A stretch of DNA of 64,000 bases from Bhargavaea ginsengi (GTDB taxonomy: Bacteria; Bacillota; Bacilli; Bacillales_A; Planococcaceae): assembly GCF_900109165.1 (NCBI RefSeq), contig NZ_FNZF01000001.1:549376-613375 (forward strand). The letters run 5' to 3'. Position 1 is the first letter of the stretch. Every line of letters begins with the position of its first letter. Of this stretch, positions 39,957 through 48,530 are shown piece by piece. The notes beneath the pieces are model-generated. The model searched no databases and was not told the origin of the DNA. It worked only from the letters and a program-made list of their open reading frames with translations. A program made the translations under genes and the position numbers.

Positions 39957-41037
39957 AGTATTGACGATACAAACTGTATGCGATATATAACTCTGTCAGT
40001 TGCTCTTTATTCTGAAGATGTATGCCCAGCTGATTTTCTATCTTCGTCAGCCGGTACTTTAGCGTATTTTTATGGATAAACAGGAGATCTGCCAGCTCCT
40101 GAAGACTGCCCTCATTGAATAAATAGGTCTCCAACGTTTCCAGCAATTCTTCATCCTCTGTGATTGGAGCAAGTGTCCGCTGAATGAACTTCCTGCCAAC
40201 GTCTTCCGGCAGCTCCTGGAAAAGAAGTTCCAGCTTCAGGTCCTCTTCGAAGATGATCCGCTTTTGACAGGCTGATACTGAAAGGGCTATTTTGGCTTGC
40301 TTGTACGATTGTTTCAGACTTCCTGCCTGTCCCACACCGATCGGCTGGAACTCCTTCATTGATTTAGTCGCACGTGCTTCTATTTTCTCCAGCCCGTTCC
40401 TCAAGGATTGACGATCCACATCCGGAATCAGAAAGATTAGCTCACCAATTCCGGATCGCACCACTTCAAGGTGTTGGTGGATTGTCTGAAAGCTTTTCAT
40501 CCGTTCAACCAGGCCGTCATCCAAGTATTTGGTGGCCTGAAACACAGCAACACTCGTATAATTCTGAATGGGAAAGCTGAGAAGTTCTGCTTGCCTGATT
40601 GCTTTTTCCTGATCAATCTCACCGGTGAGATAATCAGAGATAAAGTATTCCAGCTCCCGCACGCTCCGTTCCCGCTGCTGTCTGGACATAAAGTCCGCCA
40701 CGAACAGCTCCACAACTTTCCTTACAAGCTTTCCGTACTTTTCTACTGTACAAGGGGGGCCTGTGATTCCGATGACTCCTATTGACTGATCCTGAATGAT
40801 AATGGGCAAGACGATCCCCGGCAAGACCCCCTTTAATTTGCGGCTCAGTTCCTCAGTCATCTGAAGCTGTTTCTTTTCCCGGATTGCCATCGCTGCCCCT
40901 TCATGATAATTATTGAGACGGTCGGGATTGGTACTGGCGATGATAAATCCATTCCGGTCAGTTACAACGATGCTTTGTTCAACCAGCGAGGACATTTCAT
41001 CAACGATTTGGCTTCCGATCACCTGCAGATCGAACAT
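39955..41037 (-). CDS. CdaR-family (sugar-diacid recognition) transcriptional activator
   Basis: A 360-residue regulator. The N-terminal sugar-diacid recognition domain covers VIGSQIVDEMSSLVEQSIVVTDRNGFIIASTNPDRL (residues 5-45) to about 130, with GVIGITGPPCTVEKYGKLVRKVVELF. The C-terminus carries the PucR-type helix-turn-helix LQELADLLFIHKNTLKYRLTKIENQLG near 315-345. Homologues activate glycerate, glucarate or related acid catabolism when bound to the acid. The ATG at 41037 comes after the predicted -10 box at 41071, excluding the longest reading from 41070. It lies immediately upstream of, and in line with, the glcD-like operon, which it probably controls. Confidence 0.9.
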   Translation of the reverse strand: MFDLQVIGSQIVDEMSSLVEQSIVVTDRNGFIIASTNPDRLNNYHEGAAMAIREKKQLQMTEELSRKLKGVLPGIVLPIIIQDQSIGVIGITGPPCTVEKYGKLVRKVVELFVADFMSRQQRERSVRELEYFISDYLTGEIDQEKAIRQAELLSFPIQNYTSVAVFQATKYLDDGLVERMKSFQTIHQHLEVVRSGIGELIFLIPDVDRQSLRNGLEKIEARATKSMKEFQPIGVGQAGSLKQSYKQAKIALSVSACQKRIIFEEDLKLELLFQELPEDVGRKFIQRTLAPITEDEELLETLETYLFNEGSLQELADLLFIHKNTLKYRLTKIENQLGIHLQNKEQLTELYIAYSLYRQY

Positions 41038-41070
41038 GCTCCTCCCCCTCATCTCTTTTGTATATTTCAA

Positions 41071-41099
41071 ATCATACGTGTATTAACAAATTGATACAA
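41071..41099 (-). promoter_or_regulatory. Sigma-A promoter of the CdaR-type gene
   Basis: Minus-strand TTGTAT (41099-41094) and TATGAT (41076-41071) are 17 bases apart, about 35 bases before the start codon at 41037. Confidence 0.7.
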
Positions 41100-41188
41100 T
41101 AGTACGACAAATAAAATCCGGCAGGGGATTAAAGCCCAATTTTCCCATGTTTGTATGGAATGAGTGATAGGTATTGGTCCATAACAAT

Positions 41189-41230
41189 AAAGCGGGAAAG
41201 GCTGAGTGATTCAGCTTTCCCCGCTTTTTC
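41189..41230. terminator. Strong hairpin in the 41.1-41.4 kb gap
   Basis: GCGGGAAAGGCTGA and TCAGCTTTCCCCGC form a long stem with one bulge and a five-base loop, with TTTTTC on the plus side and TTTATTG on the minus side. It is the likely terminator of the pRiA4b-like gene. The rest of the 320-base gap contains the CdaR promoter. A minus-strand 89-codon frame at 41398-41129 starts by ATGA overlap with the gene above but runs through this hairpin and resembles nothing I know. Confidence 0.75.
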
Positions 41231-41394
41231 AGCAAGCTTATTCCAAATAAATTGTACGATTAGCATTCGTATGCATGGCGTGATCATCGGTTCCCAGCAG
41301 CCCGGCGCCGTATGGGCAATGATAAGGCCGCCGTCTTTGGCTGGACACAGCATACGAGTTGCCCGGGTCCAGAACCCCCTATCATATGAAACCT

Positions 41395-42969
41395 TCATCT
41401 TCCCATCCGTCTTTCCAGTTGCACCCGCAACTCCTCGATCATAGGAAGTCTTGGATGGATGACCGGAACGATGCCAAGCTTGTCCAGGAGTGGCTTCAGG
41501 AACGCGGCTGTACGGTCTTTGACATGCAGTTCGCCCGGGATGGTGCCGGTCCGTATCATGCAGTTGGCAAGAGCGGCCTGTGCAACGTCTTCGGGGAGAG
41601 GGTTGGGAATCATCTCATAAAAGACCGAGACTCCAACTTCGCGGTCGACTCCGAGTGCGACCAGCGGGAAGTAAGTTACTTCGGTTTCCTCATCGTGAAC
41701 GGCTGTTGGAGCGGAAAAAAGATCAAATTCCAAAGAAAGATTACCCGCCGGCAACTTCAGCAGCCGCTTAATGTCCAACTCCCTTAGCTGCAGCCCGACA
41801 TCCGGTATTGGAGGCGCTTCGGGAACAGGAACGTAGAACGGTGTCATCTTTCCGTCTGGATCACCGGAAAAGGCAAGAATCTTTTCTTCCATCCCAAACT
41901 CCGGAATATGGTTCCCTTTCTTCGCGATTTCAGCTACCGCAAGGACGCCATCCAACAGATCAGTGAGGAACTGCGCTTCCCATTCATCCGGCAATGAAGG
42001 AAGAAAACCGGGATCATAGCTGCGGAATGCCGGCCAGCGTTTTTTACCGCGGAAGGAGTAACCGAGATCTTTCAGGAAACTGTATTCTTCTTTTGTTAAG
42101 TCCTGACGATCTTCGAATGAGACGGACAGCGCATCCAATTCAGACAGATAGTCAGAACCGGAAGCGTCTGCAAATACCGATTTCAGGCTCCTGTAGCCGT
42201 CCCACCCCCTGTATACCATCACACCAAATTGTTCCCCAAGGCTGCCCATTACTGAAACGAAATGCGGCTCTTCCTCTTCAGGAAAATCGAACATGACAAT
42301 CTGGTTGCTGTGCAGGTGTTCCCACGGCTTTTCCTTGCTGACCAGCTTGGCCGCCTCCACCATTCCCTTTATAGCTTCTTCCTCCACTTCCGGAAGAAAG
42401 ACCAGCCGGTTCAACTCCTTCTCTGTTCGGTTTTCTTCCCGGTTCTCAGTCTCCGGTGTCTTCGGCCCTTTTTTCGAGCTTTTTAATGCTTGATTAATAT
42501 CCCGCACGAGCGTTCCAGGTTGTCGCGCTCCGCTGTCGGAGTAAGCACCCGGGAATGTATCTTCTTCAGCCGGTTCACCTGAGGCAGCCGTACAGCGAGG
42601 GACTTTTGATTCCGAATGGGCTTCAAGAATATCTGTAAGCGTGACCCGGTGCTCCCAGCCCGCTCCAAAATCGTACAGATAGATCAGCTCGTCGCCCTTT
42701 TCCGTCAGCCAGTCACCCAGCGGTTCAACGCCCTCGTCAAATAGCAAACTAGCCGACTCATCCATGAAGCCGATGGGACCAATTAGTTCCCGTGTCTCTG
42801 TTCCTCCACTTCGAACGATTACAAATTGGTGGAGGTGGGCGTTCTCCCATTCGTAAGCCTTCTGCAATACCCGGTGCAGTTCTTCGAACGTCATCCCGCT
42901 GTCTACTTCGAGCGTTCGCGTCACCGACGTCTCCGTGTATTTGAGCTTTGTCTCCAGTTCATAAATCAT
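41395..42969 (-). CDS. Large pRiA4b ORF-3-like protein (multi-domain)
   Basis: A 524-residue cytoplasmic protein. Residues 1-115 match the plasmid pRiA4b ORF-3-like domain (PF07929): MIYELETKLKYTETSVTRTLEVDS, FEELHRVLQKAYEWENAHLHQF and the diagnostic YDFGAGWEHRV at 99-109. A charged linker follows (about 115-200). Residues 205-400 form a module that recurs in the next gene, with SNQIVMF, PHFVSVMG, YRGWDGYRSL and FRGKKRWPAFRSYDPGFLPSLPD. A third region (about 405-524) is unassigned. The ATG at 42969 has GGAGAGGAG upstream; the longest open frame would run further upstream without a ribosome site. The function is unknown. Confidence 0.85.
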   Translation of the reverse strand: MIYELETKLKYTETSVTRTLEVDSGMTFEELHRVLQKAYEWENAHLHQFVIVRSGGTETRELIGPIGFMDESASLLFDEGVEPLGDWLTEKGDELIYLYDFGAGWEHRVTLTDILEAHSESKVPRCTAASGEPAEEDTFPGAYSDSGARQPGTLVRDINQALKSSKKGPKTPETENREENRTEKELNRLVFLPEVEEEAIKGMVEAAKLVSKEKPWEHLHSNQIVMFDFPEEEEPHFVSVMGSLGEQFGVMVYRGWDGYRSLKSVFADASGSDYLSELDALSVSFEDRQDLTKEEYSFLKDLGYSFRGKKRWPAFRSYDPGFLPSLPDEWEAQFLTDLLDGVLAVAEIAKKGNHIPEFGMEEKILAFSGDPDGKMTPFYVPVPEAPPIPDVGLQLRELDIKRLLKLPAGNLSLEFDLFSAPTAVHDEETEVTYFPLVALGVDREVGVSVFYEMIPNPLPEDVAQAALANCMIRTGTIPGELHVKDRTAAFLKPLLDKLGIVPVIHPRLPMIEELRVQLERRMGR

Positions 42970-43034
42970 CCTGCCACTCCTCTCCCCTTTTTTCTTCATT
43001 GTAACGGAAAGAAGCGCTGCAGCCGAAGTGGAAA

Positions 43035-43961
43035 TCACTTTTTGTTTGAAGCATTCCATTCTGGAACTTTGCGAACCTCCGCTTCCATCTCCCAGTCCTG
43101 GACTGCCGCAATCATGTAAGCACTTGCCGGCACCGGAACTTCCCATCCTTTTCTCGCTTTGCTGCTCATGGATCGGACATGGGACAAAAGCCAGTCGATC
43201 AGCTTGGCTTCATCCTGCTCGGGGAGTCTTGGTTCCGCTCCTCCCTCATGGATTCTGAGCTTCGGCCACCGTTTTCCCCGGAAGTAGGTTCCGAGTCTCT
43301 GATAAAAACGGAGATCCTCTTCCGACATGTCTTCCCGCTCTTCAAACGTAATCATCATCCTGAACGTTTCCCCGAACGCCTCGTCCTGTTTTCCGAGCAG
43401 ATACCGGAAGCCTTCCCATCCCCGTGCGACTGTTACGCCGATCTCTTCTTCACCATCCCCTATCACAGAAACGAAAAACGGTTCTTTTTCACCCGAACGC
43501 TCACAAAGAAAAATCTGATCGCACGACAGTACAGTCCACGGCTTGTCACTTGCGACCTTTCTCGCTTCCTTTACCAATTCTTTGAATGGAATGTCAGGAT
43601 CCGGTTCAAAAGCCTGAGTCCGATTTCTCCAGTAAAGCTCATCATCGTCATCAAAATCTGCATGGTCACAATAGTCATCGAAATCTCCAGATCCACTGAA
43701 TCTGCCGATCATCCGGGCAGGTCTGGCTTCAAATTGCTGATGATCGTTTGGCGGGTAACCGCTAAAGGAAAAGCCAAGTTGGTGACTGACTGACTTTAGG
43801 CTAAGCAAAACAGTCCATTCTTCAAGATGGGTGCTTTCCCGCCCAAAGGCGGTCTGCAGAATTCCCTGCAAGGCATGGACAGGCAATTCGCCTTCCAACT
43901 TGATCACTCGTTTGACCGGCGGTGACGTATTGAGCAGAGTCAGTTCCAGTTCATGAGACAT
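43035..43961 (-). CDS. Paralogue of the adjacent pRiA4b-like protein, shorter
   Basis: A 308-residue protein. Its N-terminal 60 residues (ELTLLNTSPPVKRVIKLEGEL, LQGILQTAFGRESTHLEEW) look like a diverged pRiA4b ORF-3-like start without the YDFGxGWEH motif, replaced by an acidic stretch DFDDYCDHADFDDDDELYW around 93-111. Residues 130-290 repeat the module of the next gene: CDQIFLC, FFVSVIG, VARGWEGFRYLLG, TFEEREDMSEEDLRFYQRLG and FRGKRWPKLRIHEGGAEPRLPE. The gap between the two is 65 bases, so they are one transcript and probably arose by duplication. The function is unknown. Confidence 0.75.
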   Translation of the reverse strand: MSHELELTLLNTSPPVKRVIKLEGELPVHALQGILQTAFGRESTHLEEWTVLLSLKSVSHQLGFSFSGYPPNDHQQFEARPARMIGRFSGSGDFDDYCDHADFDDDDELYWRNRTQAFEPDPDIPFKELVKEARKVASDKPWTVLSCDQIFLCERSGEKEPFFVSVIGDGEEEIGVTVARGWEGFRYLLGKQDEAFGETFRMMITFEEREDMSEEDLRFYQRLGTYFRGKRWPKLRIHEGGAEPRLPEQDEAKLIDWLLSHVRSMSSKARKGWEVPVPASAYMIAAVQDWEMEAEVRKVPEWNASNKK

Positions 43962-44121
43962 TCAGTGATCTCCCTTCGGATTTGCTCTCATTGTAGCCGC
44001 CTGTTCCAAAGCGAGCAATGAAGCTAAAGGACGAAACCAAACTGATGAAATTAATGTCGAAAATTGAAATTCGGCCCTCTTTTGTGGTTGAAATTCATGG
44101 GACCTTTGTCTATTCCAAATT

Positions 44122-44159
44122 AAAAACCGGAACAGGACAGTACTTACATCCTGATCCGG
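44122..44159 (-). terminator. Terminator of the MFS gene at 44190
   Basis: Minus-strand CCGGATCAGGA pairs with TCCTGTTCCGG (one mismatch) followed by TTTTTAA. Confidence 0.75.
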
Positions 44160-44189
44160 CCGTTATTTCATTAATAATCCTCTATCCTG

Positions 44190-45500
44190 TCAGACTACTA
44201 CCTGTTTCCCCCGGCCTCTCAACGACCAGACGACGACCGGAATCAGGAGCAGCGACAGAATCCCGCCGCCGAGCGCCATGGCGCCGAAACCTGTATAGGC
44301 GGCAATGACGCCCGACAGCATCCCGCCCGTGGCGCCGGACAGGGCAATCAGAACATCAACCGAGCCTTGGGTTTTGGCTCTGACAGAAGGAGCCGTCGCA
44401 TCGACGATCATCGCAGTGCCGCTGATCAGGCCGAAGTTCCAGCCCAGTCCGAGAAGCCCCAAAGCAGCATACAGACCGAAAAGTGAGTCGGGCGGAGCGT
44501 ATGCGCCTACAGCTCCGGCCGCAAGCAGCGTGACACCTGCTGCCGCGGCCATGATGTTCCGGCCGACCCGGTCCACCAGGATGCCGGTCAGGAGGGACGG
44601 AAGGTACATTAGCGCGATATGAACGCCGATCACGGAGCCCACAGCGGACAAGGCGTGCCCATGCTGCTCCATATGCACAGGCGTCATCGTCATCACTCCT
44701 GTCATGATCAGCTGGGTGACCACCATGACCGTCGCACCTGCAATGACCCCTCTCCGGTAAGTTCCACCGACGGACACGTTCTCACCTTTTTCCGCGGCCG
44801 CCGCCTGACGTCTCGTTTCAAGAGCATTCGCCACGAGCAAAGGGTCAGGCTTCAGGAGAGTCAGGAGAATCAGACCGGCAGCCAGGTAGGCTACCGCCGC
44901 AAGGATGAACGGACCGGCCAGAGGCGGAACGCCGACAGATGATGCAAATTCCCCCATCACCCCGACCAGGTTCGGCCCTGCCACTGCGCCGACCGTCGTC
45001 GAGACAAGAGCAATGCTGACGGCTGTCGCCCGTTGCTTCGGGCCGGCAAGGTCGGTCCCCGCATAACGGACCTGCAAGTTGGTGGCTGATCCCGCCCCGT
45101 AAATAAATAGCGCGGCAAACAACAGCCATATGCTGTCCAACATCGTTGCCGTAATGACGCCCACCGCACCCAGGGCTCCGGCAAGAAATCCGCCGGCAAG
45201 GCCGAACCTGCGTCCTGAACGCTGGGAAAGCCGACCGACAATCAGCGCGGACAGTGCTGCCCCGAGGGTAAACAGCGCAGTCGGCAAGCCGGCCATGCTA
45301 TCGGTCCCCAACATCTCCCGGGCGATCAGCGCGCCGACCGTAATACCGGCAGCAAGACCCGCCCCGCCGAATATTTGGGAGAGGACGACGATGGAAAGCG
45401 TCCGCCTATAAAGCTTTCTGACTTTTTCCGGAGACTCGGTGTATTCCCGATATGGATGGAATTCCTTTTCCTGTTCCGGCTTTCTTTTCCCCTTCCCCAT
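44190..45500 (-). CDS. MFS transporter (drug/metabolite efflux type)
   Basis: A 436-residue major-facilitator protein with twelve predicted helices. The cytoplasmic start is highly charged (MGKGKRKPEQEKEFHPYREYTES). The loop 2-3 motif reads ALIVGRLSQRSGRRFGLAGG near residue 90, and AVSIALVSTTVGAVAGPNLVG near 160 resembles the motif-C antiporter signature of exporters. LVDRVGRNIM is the second-half copy of the loop motif. Cargo unknown; drug or metabolite efflux is the usual annotation. It is a single gene with its own terminator. Confidence 0.88.
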   Translation of the reverse strand: MGKGKRKPEQEKEFHPYREYTESPEKVRKLYRRTLSIVVLSQIFGGAGLAAGITVGALIAREMLGTDSMAGLPTALFTLGAALSALIVGRLSQRSGRRFGLAGGFLAGALGAVGVITATMLDSIWLLFAALFIYGAGSATNLQVRYAGTDLAGPKQRATAVSIALVSTTVGAVAGPNLVGVMGEFASSVGVPPLAGPFILAAVAYLAAGLILLTLLKPDPLLVANALETRRQAAAAEKGENVSVGGTYRRGVIAGATVMVVTQLIMTGVMTMTPVHMEQHGHALSAVGSVIGVHIALMYLPSLLTGILVDRVGRNIMAAAAGVTLLAAGAVGAYAPPDSLFGLYAALGLLGLGWNFGLISGTAMIVDATAPSVRAKTQGSVDVLIALSGATGGMLSGVIAAYTGFGAMALGGGILSLLLIPVVVWSLRGRGKQVVV

Positions 45501-45570
45501 TTCAGCCCCTCTTTCCGCTTTACATTTTCCTCACTTTAACTGTATGGAGGCTTTCTGTCCATGACATTTG

Positions 45571-45595
45571 AAAAAGGACCGGCAGCTGCCGATCC
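45571..45595 (-). terminator. Terminator of the patB-like gene
   Basis: GGATCGGCAGCTGCCGGTCC on the minus strand is a hairpin followed by TTTTTC, eight bases after the stop at 45603. Confidence 0.85.
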
Positions 45596-45602
45596 TCCCA
45601 GG

Positions 45603-46793
45603 TCAGGCGGTCGTCTCCTGATGCTTTTTGACCGCCTCATCAATTCTCTTGAGCGCTTCCTCGAGCGTCGCTCTCGTACACGCCAAGTTCACTCGGACGA
45701 ACCCTTCCCCGCCCGGGCCGAAGACATGGCCCTGGTTCAGGCCGACCCTGGCCTCTTTGGCCATGAACGTCTCCAGTTCCTTGTTGTCGAGGCCGAGTGC
45801 ACGGGCGTCCACCCACGCGAGGTAGGTTGCCTTAAGCGGATACACCCTAAGCTGCGGGATGTTCGTTTCCGCAAAGTCTTTCAAGTAGGCGTAGTTACCC
45901 CGTACATAGTCGAGCAGGCTTTCGAGCCATTCTTCTCCATGACGGTATGCGGCAATCGTGGCAGCCGCGCCGATCGGCGAGGAACCGCCGACCGCAAACT
46001 TTTCAAGTTGCGCGTTGAAAGCCTTCCGGCGCGTCTCATCCGGAATGATGATATTTGATGTGTGCAGGCCTGCAAGGTTGAATGTCTTGCTTGGGGCCGT
46101 GCATGTCACGCTGATTCCTGAAAGCTCGTCCGAAATGCTCGCAAACGGTGTGTGCGGCTGGTCGCCGAGAATCAGATCACCGTGGATTTCATCCGAGACG
46201 ACCGTGAGGCCATGGCGCACGCAGATGTCACCGAGCTGTTTTAATTCTTCGGGCGTCCAGACACGGCCTGACGGGTTCTGCGGGTTGCACAGGAACAACA
46301 GCTTCGCGCCGCTTTCCGCAACTTTCGTCTCCAGGTCATCAAAGTCCATTTCATAGTGCCCGCCCCGGTCGACCAGCGGGTTGTCGACCACTTTACGGCC
46401 ATGATTGTTGATGGCTTTCATGAACGGATAATAAACCGGCGGCTGGACTATTACCGAATCACCCGGCTCAGTGTAGGCAAGCACAGCCATGTTCAATGCA
46501 TTCACGATGCCCGGTGTCTGGGTAATCCATTCACCGTCAATCTTCCATCCATGGCGTTTGTTCATCCAGTCACTGACCGCTTCCTTATATTCTTCGGAAC
46601 GGAGTGTATAACCGAAAACTCCGTGGTCCGCAGCCTGCTTGATCGCCTCGACGACCTCTTCGGGCACGCGGAAGTCCATATCCGCCACCCAGAGCGGGAG
46701 GACATCTTCAGAACCGAAAAGATCCTTAACTGCATCCCATTTAGCGCTCGCTGTTCCGCGGCGCTCGATTGTTTCATCAAAGTTATAAGCCAT
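45603..46793 (-). CDS. PatB/MalY-family PLP-dependent cystathionine beta-lyase or aminotransferase
   Basis: A 396-residue fold-type I pyridoxal-phosphate enzyme of the MalY/PatB group. It opens FDETIERRGTASAKWD and carries LPLWVADMDFRVPEEV near residue 35, both diagnostic of this group. The cofactor site includes LFLCNPQNPSGRVWTPEEL near 170 and the Schiff-base lysine in TCTAPSKTFNLAGLHTSNI near 230. Members cleave cystathionine to homocysteine. A hairpin lies between the likely promoter region and the start codon. GGGGGCAGCAAGG precedes the ATG. Confidence 0.9.
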   Translation of the reverse strand: MAYNFDETIERRGTASAKWDAVKDLFGSEDVLPLWVADMDFRVPEEVVEAIKQAADHGVFGYTLRSEEYKEAVSDWMNKRHGWKIDGEWITQTPGIVNALNMAVLAYTEPGDSVIVQPPVYYPFMKAINNHGRKVVDNPLVDRGGHYEMDFDDLETKVAESGAKLLFLCNPQNPSGRVWTPEELKQLGDICVRHGLTVVSDEIHGDLILGDQPHTPFASISDELSGISVTCTAPSKTFNLAGLHTSNIIIPDETRRKAFNAQLEKFAVGGSSPIGAAATIAAYRHGEEWLESLLDYVRGNYAYLKDFAETNIPQLRVYPLKATYLAWVDARALGLDNKELETFMAKEARVGLNQGHVFGPGGEGFVRVNLACTRATLEEALKRIDEAVKKHQETTA

Positions 46794-46819
46794 CCTTGCT
46801 GCCCCCTTACCTAAATAAA

Positions 46820-46853
46820 GGAACCGGTCACGGGTTTGTCGGGTACCGGTTCC
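46820..46853 (-). promoter_or_regulatory. Hairpin in the leader of the patB-like gene
   Basis: Minus-strand GGAACCGGTAC pairs with a GT-ACCGGTTCC arm across a loop, followed by TTTATTT, ending 26 bases before the start codon. The hemY-type gene upstream already has its own terminator at 46951, so this second hairpin may be an attenuator. I find neither T-box nor S-box core sequences in the 100 bases before it. Confidence 0.45.
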
Positions 46854-46950
46854 GCCTACTGTCTACTTTACCTCTTTTGGGCCTCTTATAGCCACCTCAA
46901 CCTGTTTGAATTTACAGAACCGGATCATCTTCACTTCTGAATATAGATGA

Positions 46951-46983
46951 AACGGTCAGCCCCTTTGTCGGGACTGACCGTTT
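46951..46983 (-). terminator. Terminator of the hemY/cgoX-like gene
   Basis: AACGGTCAG-CCC and GGG-ACTGACCGTT form a stem just after the stop codon at 46985. The minus-strand T-run (TTTCAT) is short. Confidence 0.7.
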
Positions 46984-46984
46984 T

Positions 46985-48370
46985 TCATTTCCCAAATACT
47001 TTCTCAGCCTTCTCCCGCCCATTCGCGATGCAAAGGCCGATGCCGACGCCGTGGAACGAAGCACCGGCGACTTGGACATTCGGGTAGGACGCTGAAAGGA
47101 ACTGTTCCAACTCCTCCACTGCCGTCCGGTGTCCGAGGCCGTACTTCGGCATGAGGCCTAGCCATGGCGTGACTTCAACCACGGTAGGTTCCGCGTCCAG
47201 ACCCAGGCTTTCTTTCAGATCATGGCGTGCGAGGGCGATCAGCTGCTCCCTGTCCATTGAAGAGATCTCTTCAAATTTCGGATTGGAGTTTTTGTAGAAC
47301 AGCCGGACGAGCAGACGGCCATCTGGAGATGTATGTGTCCATTTCCTGCTTGTCCACGTGCATGCATCGCAGACAACCTCACCGGTTCCGGCATTGATAA
47401 AGCCGGTGCCATCCGCGGGAAGCTCCGAATCCGGCAGGTCGTAGCCGAGATACATTGTCAGGATCGAGGCACTGGTGAAGGTGTCGAACACTTTCTTCGG
47501 TGCGGCCTGGCCGAGAAGTCCGCGCACCTGGGAATCCGGCAGAGCCAGAATGACCCCGTCTGCCTGGAGTTCTCCGTGGCCTTCAACCGATATGAGATAG
47601 CTGTCCCCGCATTTTTCAAGGCTCTTTGCCTTTGCGCCTTTCAGAATCCGGACGCCGGACATTTCCTCTTCCATCCGGTCGATCAGTACGGATAACCCAC
47701 CATCGAACGACAGGAATTTCTTGTTGGCCTGGGACTGGAACTTTTCCCGGTTAGCACCGAGTCCGCGGATGATGCTGCCGTATTCGTTTTTATAATCCAA
47801 CAGATAAGGCAATGTCGATCCGAGCGTCAGTGTATCAAGTGAGCCTGAATAGACGCCGGAAAGCACAGGTGCCACCTGTCTCTCCACCAGCTCATCACCG
47901 AGAAATGTCCTGAGGAACGCCCCGATCGGGCTGTCTTTTGTGAAGTCATGCTCGGTTTCTTCAAAATCCTTTAGCGCCGCCTTCTTCCCCTCTTCGGAAA
48001 CAAGTGTCGAGGCCATGAGCGACTCTTTGTCCATTGGGATGCCGAACACCGTATTTGCCGGGATGGCATGCAATTCACCGTCCCGGTAAAGATAAGAAAT
48101 GCCGGTCGCATTGTGAACGACATGGTCCCGTATGCCGAGCTCATTGACCAGCGTTCCCACCGCCTCGTGACGAGCCACGATCGAATCCGCTCCCGCTTCC
48201 ATGATGAACCCGTCCTCATGAAGCGTCCACAATTTTCCGCCTAGACGTCCTTCCGCTTCGACCAGCGTGATTTGGACATCTTCACCTGATTCATCTGCCA
48301 GCTGATTCAGCCGATGCGCAGCGGATAGTCCGGTGATGCCCCCGCCGACCACGATCATACGTTTCATCAT
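46985..48370 (-). CDS. hemY: Protoporphyrinogen/coproporphyrinogen III oxidase (HemY/CgoX family)
   Basis: A 461-residue FAD enzyme of heme synthesis; in Gram-positive bacteria it oxidises coproporphyrinogen III to coproporphyrin III. The dinucleotide fold is MIVVGGGITGLSAAHRL at the start; LVEAEGRLGGKLWT and EAGADSIVA follow in the family order, FLSFDGGLSVLIDRMEEE lies near 225, and VQVAGASFHGVGIGLCIANGREKAE is the C-terminal flavin motif. It is usually in a hemE-hemH-hemY operon; here it stands alone, so it may be a separated or second copy. The start is the first of two ATGs, seven bases after GGAG. Confidence 0.9.
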   Translation of the reverse strand: MMKRMIVVGGGITGLSAAHRLNQLADESGEDVQITLVEAEGRLGGKLWTLHEDGFIMEAGADSIVARHEAVGTLVNELGIRDHVVHNATGISYLYRDGELHAIPANTVFGIPMDKESLMASTLVSEEGKKAALKDFEETEHDFTKDSPIGAFLRTFLGDELVERQVAPVLSGVYSGSLDTLTLGSTLPYLLDYKNEYGSIIRGLGANREKFQSQANKKFLSFDGGLSVLIDRMEEEMSGVRILKGAKAKSLEKCGDSYLISVEGHGELQADGVILALPDSQVRGLLGQAAPKKVFDTFTSASILTMYLGYDLPDSELPADGTGFINAGTGEVVCDACTWTSRKWTHTSPDGRLLVRLFYKNSNPKFEEISSMDREQLIALARHDLKESLGLDAEPTVVEVTPWLGLMPKYGLGHRTAVEELEQFLSASYPNVQVAGASFHGVGIGLCIANGREKAEKVFGK

Positions 48371-48530
48371 TCACCCGCTCCTTTTTAAAGCCCTCTAACG
48401 CAAGTGTACACCGTTTTGATGAGCCGATGCGACTTGTGCGCGGACAGTTTTGTGACAGAGAGCGGCCGCTAAAGGGTAAACTGTAGTTGAACCAAAATCT
48501 TTGATCCGGATCGGGAAAGGAAGGGACTTC

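Noticed and set aside
41129-41398. An 89-codon minus-strand frame directly after the pRiA4b-like gene, beginning by an ATGA overlap
   Set aside because: Its last third runs through a long perfect terminator-like hairpin, and the sequence resembles nothing known. A degraded remnant is possible, but I do not call it a gene.
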